Assembly (NCBI GenBank): GCA_963778895.1
Contig: CAVZVZ010000005.1
Coordinates: forward strand, 1 to 64,000
DNA length: 64,000 nt
Origin: CAVZVZ01 sp963778895
GTDB lineage: Bacteria > Actinomycetota > Acidimicrobiia > Acidimicrobiales > Acidimicrobilacustridaceae
Reading direction: 5' to 3'
Shown: piece by piece, positions 47,133-56,184 of the stretch
Position numbering within the stretch: position 1 is the first letter of the stretch
Layout: every line of letters begins with the position of its first letter
The notes under the pieces: model-generated
Database searches by the model: none
Told to the model about the DNA's origin: nothing
The model's input: only the letters and a program-made list of their open reading frames with translations
Translations under genes and position numbers: made by a program

Positions 47133-49054
47133 GCGATCAACTCCCGAACAGCGGCGGTCCGGTCCTCGATCCCGAGGACGAGGCCCAACAGTTGAAGCCT
47201 CCGGAGGCGCGCACCACCTTCACGTCGCGGTTCTCGGCCGCCGGCATGCCCGCCGAACAGAGCAAGGACTTCCGCGGCTCCACGGCCCGGCTGATCTCGG
47301 AGATGCGACCCGAACGGGCCGGCGCGGTCCTGGTGCTGGTGCTCGCGGTCGTGGCGGTGACGCTGTTCGTCCTGGGCCCGAAGATCCTCGGCCAGGCCAC
47401 CAATGTGATCGTCGCCGGCCTCGGCAACCCGGCCGGCATCGACTACACCAAGCTGCATCGCACGCTGATCGTCGTGGCCGGGCTCTACCTCGGGTCCGCC
47501 ACGCTTTCCTATCTCCAGGGCTACCTGCTCGCGGGGGTCGTGCAACGCACGATGATGCGCCTCCGAGCACGCGTCGAGGACAAGCTCAATCGCCTGCCCC
47601 TGCGCTACGTCGACGGCCAACCCCGTGGCGACCTGTTGAGCCGGGTCACCAACGACATCGACAACGTCGCCCAGAGTCTTCAACAGACACTGAGCCAGAT
47701 GCTGACGTCCGTGCTCACCATCTTCGGTGTACTGATCATGATGTTCACGATCTCGTGGCTCCTGGCCCTGATCGCGCTCATCACCATCCCGGCGTCCATC
47801 TTCACCACGAGGACGATCGCCAAGCGTTCGAAGAAGCGCTTCATCTCGCAATGGACACACACCGGCGTGCTGAACGCACAGGTGGAAGAAGCCTTCACGG
47901 GCCACGCGCTGGTCAAAGTGTTCGGCCAGCAGAGCGCCGTCGAGGAGCGCTTCCGCCAGAAGAACGAAGAACTGTACGAAGCGAGCTACTCGGCCCAGTT
48001 CATCGCCGGCATCATCCAGCCGGCGATGATGTTCCTCGGCAATCTCAACTTCGTCGCCATCGCCGTGATCGGTGGCCTGCGGGTCGCGTCGGGCGCCCTC
48101 TCGCTCGGCGACGTGCAGGCCTTCATCCAGTACTCGCGCCAGTTCACCCAACCGCTCACCCAACTGGCGTCGATGTTCAACGTGCTGCAGTCGGGCATCG
48201 CCTCGGCGGAGCGGGTCTTCGAGCTGCTGGACGCGCCCGAGGAGTCGCTCGATCCGGCCCAGCCGCACCACGTCGATCGGCCCGCCGGCCGAGTCGCCTT
48301 CGAAGACATCTCCTTCTCGTACAACCCCGCCAAACCACTCATCCAGGACCTCAGCCTGGTGGCCGAGCCCGGCCAGACCGTCGCCATCGTCGGACCGACC
48401 GGGGCCGGCAAGACCACGCTGGTCAATCTGCTGATGCGCTTCTACGAGCTCGACGGCGGCGCCATCACACTCGACGGCGAGGACATAGCCACCATGACCC
48501 GCAGCGAGCTGCGCTCGAACATGGGCATGGTGCTGCAGGACACATGGCTGTTCGGCGGCACGATCCGCGAGAACATCGCGTACGGCAACCTCGACGCGAC
48601 CGAAGCCGAAGTGCTCGCTGCGGCCAAAGCCGCCTATGTCGACCGCTTCGTGCACTCGTTGCCCGACGGCTACGACTCGATCATCGATGACGAGGGCGGC
48701 AACGTGAGCGCGGGCGAGAAGCAGTTGCTCACGATCGCGCGCGCATTCCTCGCCGATCCGACCATCCTCATCCTCGACGAAGCCACCAGCTCCGTCGACA
48801 CGCGCACCGAGGTCCTCATCCAGGAGGCGATGGCCGCCCTTCGCTCGAACCGCACCAGCTTCGTGATCGCGCACCGACTGTCGACCATTCGCGATGCCGA
48901 CATCATCCTCGTGATGGAGCAGGGCCGTATCGTCGAGCAAGGCAATCACGACGAGCTGCTCGAGCAGGGCGGCGCCTACGCCAACCTCTACAACGCGCAG
49001 TTCGCCGCACCCGCGGTCGACATCGACGCCGAGGCCGATACCGCCGGCGTCTGA
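47129..49054 (+). CDS. ABC exporter half-transporter (canonical site)
   Basis: Intact, 641 residues. An N-terminal cytoplasmic stretch (MSDQLPNSGGPVLDPEDEA) and six helices precede an ATPase with Walker A VAIVGPTGAGKTTLVNLL, signature NVSAGEKQLLTIARAF, and Walker B ILILDEATSSVD with the catalytic Glu present. With the protein encoded before it, this makes one canonical and one degenerate site. The pair probably exports drugs or lipids and is induced through the TetR regulator. Confidence 0.93.
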   Translation: MSDQLPNSGGPVLDPEDEAQQLKPPEARTTFTSRFSAAGMPAEQSKDFRGSTARLISEMRPERAGAVLVLVLAVVAVTLFVLGPKILGQATNVIVAGLGNPAGIDYTKLHRTLIVVAGLYLGSATLSYLQGYLLAGVVQRTMMRLRARVEDKLNRLPLRYVDGQPRGDLLSRVTNDIDNVAQSLQQTLSQMLTSVLTIFGVLIMMFTISWLLALIALITIPASIFTTRTIAKRSKKRFISQWTHTGVLNAQVEEAFTGHALVKVFGQQSAVEERFRQKNEELYEASYSAQFIAGIIQPAMMFLGNLNFVAIAVIGGLRVASGALSLGDVQAFIQYSRQFTQPLTQLASMFNVLQSGIASAERVFELLDAPEESLDPAQPHHVDRPAGRVAFEDISFSYNPAKPLIQDLSLVAEPGQTVAIVGPTGAGKTTLVNLLMRFYELDGGAITLDGEDIATMTRSELRSNMGMVLQDTWLFGGTIRENIAYGNLDATEAEVLAAAKAAYVDRFVHSLPDGYDSIIDDEGGNVSAGEKQLLTIARAFLADPTILILDEATSSVDTRTEVLIQEAMAALRSNRTSFVIAHRLSTIRDADIILVMEQGRIVEQGNHDELLEQGGAYANLYNAQFAAPAVDIDAEADTAGV

Positions 49055-49067
49055 CCGTTCGATGCTG

Positions 49068-49087
49068 TCGGCCGGTCACTCGGCCGA
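49068..49087. terminator. hairpin between convergent ABC and FN3 genes
   Basis: TCGGCCG-GTCACT-CGGCCGA (7-bp stem, 6-nt loop), 13 nt after the ABC stop and overlapping the stop of the opposing gene. Probably bidirectional. Confidence 0.5.
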
Positions 49088-51779
49088 TGGCTCCGGGCCC
49101 GTCCCCGGCTTGGGGTCTCGGGGCGGCGCCACGAAGGTCGTCACGAGGGCCCCGGTACTCCACGGGCCGGCGCCGAGCGCGTTCTCGGCGCGGACCTCGA
49201 AGCGGCAGCGAACGGACGGTCGGGGACCACCATTACAGGTAGCGATCGTCGATGTGGTCGCACCGTCGACGACCGAGATGACCCATGCCGAGTTCCAACG
49301 TGCTTGGCCGTCGGCCTCGATGTCGGTGGTCATCCGGATGCGGTAGCGCAGGATCGTCGCTCCCCCATCGACGACCCGAGGCCCCCACCGCAGCACCACG
49401 GCGCGGGAATCGAGTTGTGATGCGCCCACGAAACTGGTCGGCGCATCCGGCACGGTTTGCGTGGTGACACTGACCGCCGTGGCAGCGCCGTCGCCCGCGC
49501 TGTTCACGGCCACCACTCGGTAGTCGCACACCATCTTCGGTACGCCGCACGCGTTCTTGGTGTGTGTTTCGGCACCGGCGTAGATCGTTTGCCAGCTATT
49601 GGCCGCAATCCGACGTTCGACGCGGTAGGTCTGCGCCGGTCCGCCCACCGATGGCGGATCCCACGTCAGTGCGACCAGGCCGAGCGCGTCGGGCCCGGCG
49701 AGCTTGACCACGACGTGGAGCGGCGAGCCGGGTAGGGTCGGTGCGCCCGTCGTGATCGAGCCGACCAACACCGTTGGTCCGGGTCCCCCGACGTTGATCG
49801 GCGTGACGCGGTACGTACACGTCAGCTCGTACAGACCGCAGTAGTGATCGAGCCGCGTCTCGGTGGTGTGCGCGATGGCTTGCCAACTCGCGCCGTCACG
49901 GCTCATCTCCACGTCGTACGCCGCCGGTGGCCCGCCACCGGTCCCGGGCGTCCACGTCAGCTCAGCCCAACCGGGAGCGGTGGCGCCGACGAGCGCCACG
50001 CTGGCCCCGTCGAGCTCCGTCGGTGCGGGGGTGACGAAGGTCGCGACCGGCGTGCCATCAGACCACGGGCCCGAACCGACCGCGTTCACGGCCCTGACCT
50101 GCAGCCAACAGCTCGCGGCACCAGCCAAGGCAGAGCCGCACGAGTCGACCGTCGCGCTCAGCTCGCTCGTCGCGACCGTCGCCCAGCTCGCATCGGCGGG
50201 AGGCTGTCCGGAGTCGTCGGTGGCATCGGTGTAGCGCACGTCGTAACCCGTGATCGGCATACCACCATCGCTCGGCGGTGCCGACCACGACAGCACGATG
50301 GTGCGCGATTCCGGCACGGTCTCGGCGACCACCGCTGTCGGGGTTCCGGGCACCGATCGCGCCGTCACCTGAGCGGTGCGCGATGGGCTTGCACCCCCGG
50401 TGTTGAGTCGCAGCGATGCGGTACTCACAGACGGTCGCGGGAAGGCCGCAGTCATGGTGAGTCGACAGACCGGCGCCGTAATAGATCTCCTGCCACGTGC
50501 CGGATCCGTCGCGCCAGTCGACCTGATAGACCTCGAGCGCACCACCGTCGTCGGGCGCCGACCAGTGCAGTCCGACCAAGCCCGGAGTCAGCGGATCGGC
50601 CAAGGCGGCGGTGAAGCTAGTCGGCATTCCTGGCGGCGACGGCGCCTGGGTGACCACCGAGCCGAGAAACGAAGTGGGCCCCGTACCGCCCGTGTTGCGC
50701 GGCGTCACTCGGTACTGGCACAGCTGGTTGTAGAGACCGCAGAAATGGTCGTACGACCGGGTCTCGGTCGAAGCGAGCGGTTGCCACGTCGCGTTGTCAC
50801 GCGAGAGCTCGAGGTCATAGGAATCCGCAGCTCCCCCACCCATCGGCTCGTCCCAGTCGAGGTGCACCCAACCCGGCGCGGTCGGTCCCTGCAGCACCAC
50901 CGGGTCACCGAACAAGTAGCTGTAGATGTTGCCCGGAGCGATCGGTGGCTCATCGTCACGAATGGTCACCGTGGCGACGGAACGGGCGGTCGTGTCGACC
51001 GTCGTGTCGGACACGTCGACGATCTGGAGGAAGAACTCCTCGTCGTTCTCGGTCTCGCGATCCCCAACGATCTGGACGGCCACGGTGGCTGAACTCCGGC
51101 CCGCCTTGATCCGCACGCGTTTGTCGATCGGCTTGAAGTCGGGCGGTCCGTTCGCGCTGCCTCCGAACGAATACACGTTGAAGGACACATCGTGGGGAAG
51201 GGCCGCGGAGAGCGTAACCGGCACCTTGACGGTCGTACGGCCGCTCGAGCCCTCGAACACCGTTGCCGAGCCCATCCCGAGCCGAGGAAGGCTCTGGTCG
51301 GAGACCGTGTCATCGTCGAGGATCGTGACGGTTCCCGTCGCGCCGCCGGCGATGTCGGCGTCGGTAGTAGCCGTGACCTCCACGCTGAACTGTTCATCCG
51401 CCTCGGGGATGACGTCGCCGTTCACGGCGATCGACACGTTGGCCGACACCTTGCCCGCGCCGATCTTGATGTTCTTCGGCTTGCTGACGGCTCGATAGTC
51501 ACTCGGTGAAGTGGCAGTGCGGTCTCGCGTCACCACTGCCACCATCAGGGCGTGTTCGAGTGGGTGTGAAAGCGAGAGCTGCAGAGCGGCCGTGCCTTGA
51601 CCACTCGGTCCCTCGACAATCGAGACGTCGCCCAGGCGCACGATCGGCGGGGTGACCGCATCGTCGACGTGCGCGCTCGCCACTGGCCCGGTCGCCAACA
51701 CTGTTGCCGCCAACGCCGCCACGAGCGCCGCCGCCAGAACGCGGCCTTTCCTGGTGTGAATCTTCGTGTCATCTCTCAT
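49076..51779 (-). CDS. secreted Calx-beta / fibronectin type III repeat protein, one frame break
   Basis: About 900 residues. Signal peptide (LAAALVAALAATVLATGPVA, cut at ASA). Two Calx-beta domains follow (VRLGDVSIVEGPSGQGTAAL and LGMGSATVFEGSSGRTTVKV, each ending in an EADEQF/ENDEEF motif). Then come six fibronectin III modules, each with a Cys pair in the same place: HFCGLYNQLC, HDCGLPATVC, DSCGSALAGAASC, HYCGLYELTC, NACGVPKMVC and ATCNGGPRPSVRC. The first three modules match the last three, a duplication. It ends PGTGPEPSAE with no anchor. The frame changes near 50420. Adhesion or matrix role is inferred. Confidence 0.85.
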
Positions 51780-51862
51780 CCGACCGACGGTAAGGATGCG
51801 ACGATGGCCGTCGAGTCGGCCTACCAACACACGGCGCGTCAAACAGACGACACCAGGGATCT

Positions 51863-53032
51863 TCAGGCGGCGTGGAGGGTCACGGGCAACGACCCGAACG
51901 AACGAATCAGATTGTTGAGCCGACGAACGGGCTCACCAAGCTCGAAGCGTTCCACCCGCTCCACGAGCGCCGAGAGCACCGCTGCGCCTTCCAGGCGAGC
52001 CAGACCCATACCTGCGCACGCATGCGGACCATGACCGAAGCCGAGTTGTCCTGCGGAGTCACGGGTGATGTCGAACTCGTCCGCTCGCTCCCATCGCCGC
52101 TCGTCCCGGTTGGCCGACGCATACATCACCATCACTCGCGAACCTGCGGGCACTTCGACCCCGCCCACGTCGGCGCCGATCGTGGCGACACGGGTGAAGC
52201 AGTTGATGGGGCTCTCGAAGCGGACCACCTCGTTGAAGGCGTTCTTCACCCGATCGGGCTCGCGTCGCAACCGGTCCCACTGCTCGGGCTGGGTGCCGAA
52301 GAGCCAGATCGCATTGCCCAGCGCGCTGATCGTCGTATCCAGCGAAGGCGCGAGGTAGTCGATCAACAGCATCGGGCACTGTTCGGGCGCCACGTCGCCG
52401 TTGGTCGCCGCAGCCAGCACACCTGCCGCCATCGAAGCGGCCGGCAGGTCGTCGCGCCGCGCGACCTGCCGAGCGTACGAGAGCATCTCGAGCAACCGGG
52501 GACCCGACGCCTCGGCCCGAGCGTTGAGCGGTCCGAGCCCGTCGAAGTTGGCCGCCGCCCAGTCCAAGAGCCGGTCTCGTCCCTCCTCGGGCCAACCGAG
52601 AAGGTCGGGTACCCAGGTCACCGGGATCACCTCAGCCAGATCGGTGACCGCGTCACAGCTCCCGCGTGCGACCAACCGGTCGACCAGCTCGTCCGCTAGT
52701 GCCTGCGCCTGCGACCGCAGTCCCGCGAGGGCCCGTGGCGTGAGCGGCCGACCGATCACCTCGCGCTGGCGATCGTGAGCGTCGCCGTCACTCATGAGCG
52801 TGGTACCGCGACCCGCGTCGTTGATGAACGCGTTGAGGCCCACGCCTCGACCCGAGCAGAACTCCTCCGGGCGGTCCAGCACATCTCGCACCTCGGCATA
52901 GCGAGGCACGGCGAACACCTCGTGACGCTCGAGCCAGACGACAGGGCTCAGGTCGCGCAGGATCCGATAGTGCTCGTACGGTTCGGTGAGGGCCTCGTCA
53001 CTGAACAGATCGACATCGGACGTCCGGATCAC
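51863..53032 (-). CDS. cytochrome P450
   Basis: Intact, 389 residues. The haem-binding loop is LGFGHGPHACAGMGLARLE with the Cys ligand, the ExxR motif FNEVVRFESP, and the I-helix has LAPSLDTTISALGNA with the oxygen-activating Thr. It is a soluble bacterial P450 needing separate redox partners, none of which is nearby. Its GTG/ATG start overlaps the stop of the FAH-family gene (ATGA), so the two act together on one compound, perhaps ring cleavage after hydroxylation. Confidence 0.93.
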   Translation of the reverse strand: MIRTSDVDLFSDEALTEPYEHYRILRDLSPVVWLERHEVFAVPRYAEVRDVLDRPEEFCSGRGVGLNAFINDAGRGTTLMSDGDAHDRQREVIGRPLTPRALAGLRSQAQALADELVDRLVARGSCDAVTDLAEVIPVTWVPDLLGWPEEGRDRLLDWAAANFDGLGPLNARAEASGPRLLEMLSYARQVARRDDLPAASMAAGVLAAATNGDVAPEQCPMLLIDYLAPSLDTTISALGNAIWLFGTQPEQWDRLRREPDRVKNAFNEVVRFESPINCFTRVATIGADVGGVEVPAGSRVMVMYASANRDERRWERADEFDITRDSAGQLGFGHGPHACAGMGLARLEGAAVLSALVERVERFELGEPVRRLNNLIRSFGSLPVTLHAA

Positions 53033-53874
53033 CGGTCAGGTGCGGCGATCATCCGATTGCGGATCGTGCCGATGCCTTCGATCCAGCTCTCGAGCACCTC
53101 ACCCGCCTGCAAGAACCGCGCCGGCTGACGGGTGACACCGACACCGGACGGTGTACCCGTGAAGATGATGTCGCCCGGCCACAACGGCAACACGGCCGAC
53201 AACTCGGCCACCAGTTGCGGAACGTCGAAGATGAGATCGTTCGTGCGTGAGGACTGCACCGTCTCGCCATCGATCGAGCACCCGAGCTCGAGGTCGTCAG
53301 GGTCGGCCAACTCATCAGGAGTGACGATCCACGGGCCGATCGGCGAGAACCCGCGGTACGACTTACCCAACGAGAACTGCCCGGCGGCGGCGAATTGCAA
53401 CGTGCGCTCGGAGATGTCCTGCCCAACCGTCACCCCCGCAATGTGTGACCACGCGTCGGCCTCGGAAACCCGGTCGGCCTCGACGCCGATGACGGCGACC
53501 AACTCCACCTCCCAGTCGGTGGTGGGCGCCGGGATCTCCACCTCGGCGAACGGCCCGGTGATCGATGCCGGGAACTTCGTGAAGGTCGCGGGCACGGAGG
53601 GTATGTCCATACCCGACTCCTCGGCGTGGGCGCGGTAGTTGAGCCCGATCGCGAAGACCTGCGGGGGCTTGGGCACGGGCGGTCCCAGCAACGACTCGTC
53701 GATCGGATTCGCCGGCGCACCACGGAGCGCAGAAGCGAATGCCACGAAGTCGCGCCAGTCCGCGAAGAGCGCCTGCACGTCGGGCCCGAAGCGATCGTTC
53801 GATGCCTGGGCCACGTCGATACCTCCCGCGTCGGTGACGATCGTGGCCCGTCCATCGAGGTTCGCGAGTTTCAT
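53029..53874 (-). CDS. fumarylacetoacetate hydrolase family protein
   Basis: Intact, 281 residues. The FAH fold is seen in VFAIGLNYRAHAEESGMD, FTKFPASITGPFAEVEIP, DWEVELVAVIGVEAD (metal-binding Glu residues) and DIIFTGTPSGVGVTR. Members cleave carbon-carbon bonds of acylpyruvates or hydrate and decarboxylate dienoates in aromatic catabolism. It is first in an operon with the P450 and divergent from an SRPBCC-amidohydrolase operon 58 bp away. Confidence 0.92.
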   Translation of the reverse strand: MKLANLDGRATIVTDAGGIDVAQASNDRFGPDVQALFADWRDFVAFASALRGAPANPIDESLLGPPVPKPPQVFAIGLNYRAHAEESGMDIPSVPATFTKFPASITGPFAEVEIPAPTTDWEVELVAVIGVEADRVSEADAWSHIAGVTVGQDISERTLQFAAAGQFSLGKSYRGFSPIGPWIVTPDELADPDDLELGCSIDGETVQSSRTNDLIFDVPQLVAELSAVLPLWPGDIIFTGTPSGVGVTRQPARFLQAGEVLESWIEGIGTIRNRMIAAPDR

Positions 53875-53932
53875 GTCGCGATCCTAGGCAGCACCGACAT
53901 TGCTGACGACAAAGGTGCTAGGGAATGCAGCA

Positions 53933-54425
53933 ATGCAGGAGCACACCGTCACCTTCCTCGTCGCCGCTCCGGCGCGGAGGGTCTGGCGCGCCCTTCACCC
54001 GCGATGGCCCGAAGGTCCGGGGCCACACGTCGTCGACTACCCAGGTGGACGCATCGAGATCCTGTCGACTGGTGACGAAGCGAACGAGGGCCTGGTTCGC
54101 ATCTGCACGTTCGCCGTACCGTCGTATCTCCTCTCGGGCGGGCAAGGCCATGTCGTGGGAGTGCATCGTCGAGGCCCGGCTCGGCGAGTTCGCCCGCTAC
54201 ATCGCAATCGGCAAACCTCTGTGGTCGCGGGCCGAAGGGTGGCACCGACTGGTCGAGGAGCCCGACGGTCGCACGCGTCTCACCTTCCACGAGACGTACC
54301 ACGCGCGCAACCCGTTGCTCCGCTGGACTCTCGAGAAACGTGTCCATCGCTTCATCTCGGATCGCAACAACGAGTCGTACACGGCGTTGTTGGGCAACCT
54401 CGGTGCCGTCGAGCGGGTGACATGA
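53933..54425 (+). CDS. SRPBCC family protein, one frame break
   Basis: About 164 residues starting MQEHTVTFLVAAPARRVWRA, the usual start of START/polyketide-cyclase-like proteins. After a slip near 54137 the rest reads GKAMSWECIVEARLGEFARY and HRLVEEPDGRTRLTFHETYH. A helix closes the hydrophobic pocket (RFISDRNNESYTALLGNL). One extra G in TCGGGCGGG explains the break. It overlaps the amidohydrolase gene by 4 nt (ATGA) and probably binds or prepares its substrate. Confidence 0.75.
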
Positions 54426-56172
54426 CCTTCGATCTGGTCATCAGGGGCGGCACGGTCGTGGACGGAACCGGTGCCGCGGCGTACACCGCCGATGTGGCCG
54501 TTCAGGGTGGCGTCATCGCAGAGGTCGGGCGCATCAGCAGGGGTGACGGTGTAGCGAGTCGCACGATCGATGCGGACGGCCTACTCGTCACACCCGGCTT
54601 CGTCGACATCCACACTCACTTCGACGGTCAAGCGACGTGGGACCCGCATCTCACGCCGTCGTGCTGGCACGGGGTGACGACCGCGATCTTGGGCAACTGC
54701 GGCGTGGGCTTCGCCCCCGTAGCGCCCAGTAGGCACGAGTGGCTCGTCGAGCTGATGGAGGGCGTGGAGGACATCCCAGGATCGGCACTGTCCGAAGGGA
54801 TCCAGTGGGAGTGGGAGACCTTCGGCCAGTACCTCGACGCGCTGGCGCGCATGCCACGCGCCATCGACGTCGGCGCCCAGATCCCGCACGCGGCGGTACG
54901 CGCCTATGTGATGGGCGGTCGCGCCCAAGAGCCCGCGACCGGCGACGACCTCGTGGCGATGACCACGATCGTGCGCGACGCGTTGGCGGCAGGAGCACTC
55001 GGGTTCTCGACCGGGCGTACCGCCGGGCATCGTGACGTGCACGGCCAGCCCGTCCCCGGCACCTTCGCGGCCGAGGACGAGATCGTCGCGCTGCTCGGCG
55101 CGCTGCGCGACGCGAGCCGGGGTGTCTTGCAGGTGGTTCCCGCCGGCGTCGGCGGCGAGATGGCTGGTGACAAGCCAGGCGACATCGAGCATGAAGTGGA
55201 CTGGCTCAGTCGGCTCGGGCGCGAGTTCCCGGTGCCGATCACGTTCCTCGCCATGGAGCACGACCTCGATCCCGACAGCTGGCGTTCGTGGTTCGACACG
55301 GTGAGGGCGGCGAACGCGGCCGGCGCGAACATTCGCCCGCAGGTCGCCAGCCGTTGCTTCGGGATGTTGATGGGCCACCAATCACGCATGAATCCGTTTC
55401 GCCATCGGGCGACCTTCCGAGCGCTCGAGCACCTTCCCCTCGAAGAACGCATCCGGCGCTTGGCCGACCCGGCGACAAAGGCGGCAATCCTCGCGGACCC
55501 ACCGGATCGCTCGGGTCCACCCTCGGCCGACCAGTTGAACTCGTACATCTTCGAGCGGCTGTATCCGCTCGGGCGACCCGCTCGACTACGAGCCCGAGCC
55601 CGATTCGAGCATCGCCGCCATGGCCCGACGATCGGGGCGCGACCCCTGGGAGGTCACCTATGACGCGATGCTCGACCGATGAGGGCCGCTCGTTCTTGTT
55701 GTTCCCACTTCTCAACTACGGGCGGGGCTCGTACGACGGCCTGTTCGACATGATGTCGGACCCGATGACCGTGCAGGGCCTGGGCGACGGTGGCGCCCAC
55801 TGCGGCATCATCTGCGACGCGTCGATGACGACCTACCTCTTGACCCATTGGGTCCGCGATCGCACACGGGGCCCGCGGCTGCCACTCGAAGATGTCATCC
55901 GCCGACTCAGTTCTGATCCCGCCGCTTTCTACGGCCTCCACGATCGTGGGGTTCTACGTGCAGGAGCGCGTGCTGATCTGAACCTGATCGATGCCGAGGC
56001 ACTGCAACTGCGCTCGCCCGAACGAGTCGACGACCTACCCGGTGGTGCCGGCCGACTGATTCAGCGCGCCGACGGCTACCTGGCCACGATCGTGGCGGGC
56101 GAGACCGTCGTCGATGGGGGCGAGCTCACCGACGCCCGGCCGGGTGGGCTGGTGCGGGGACGAACAAACTAA
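54422..56172 (+). CDS. amidohydrolase family protein (D-aminoacylase type), frame-broken
   Basis: About 583 residues. The metal site begins GFVDIHTHFDGQATWDP, followed by LTPSCWHGVTTAILGNCG, and the C-terminal part has LGDGGAHCGIICDASMTTYL (Asp ligand in GDGGAH) and RGVLRAGARADLNLID. The pattern fits N-acyl-D-amino-acid deacylases and related imidase-type enzymes. Frame breaks lie near 55570, where one extra G in CTCGGGCGAC explains the first, and near 55680. The substrate is unknown; the divergent FAH-P450 operon suggests a cyclic amide or acylated natural compound. Confidence 0.85.
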
Positions 56173-56184
56173 CGACGGTGTCGA

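Noticed and set aside
47084..48949. A 621-residue open frame on the minus strand across the second ABC exporter gene
   Set aside because: Antisense to an intact ABC exporter; repeated His/Asp/Arg composition and no domain. Same for long frames opposite the MFS gene at 37451-38824.
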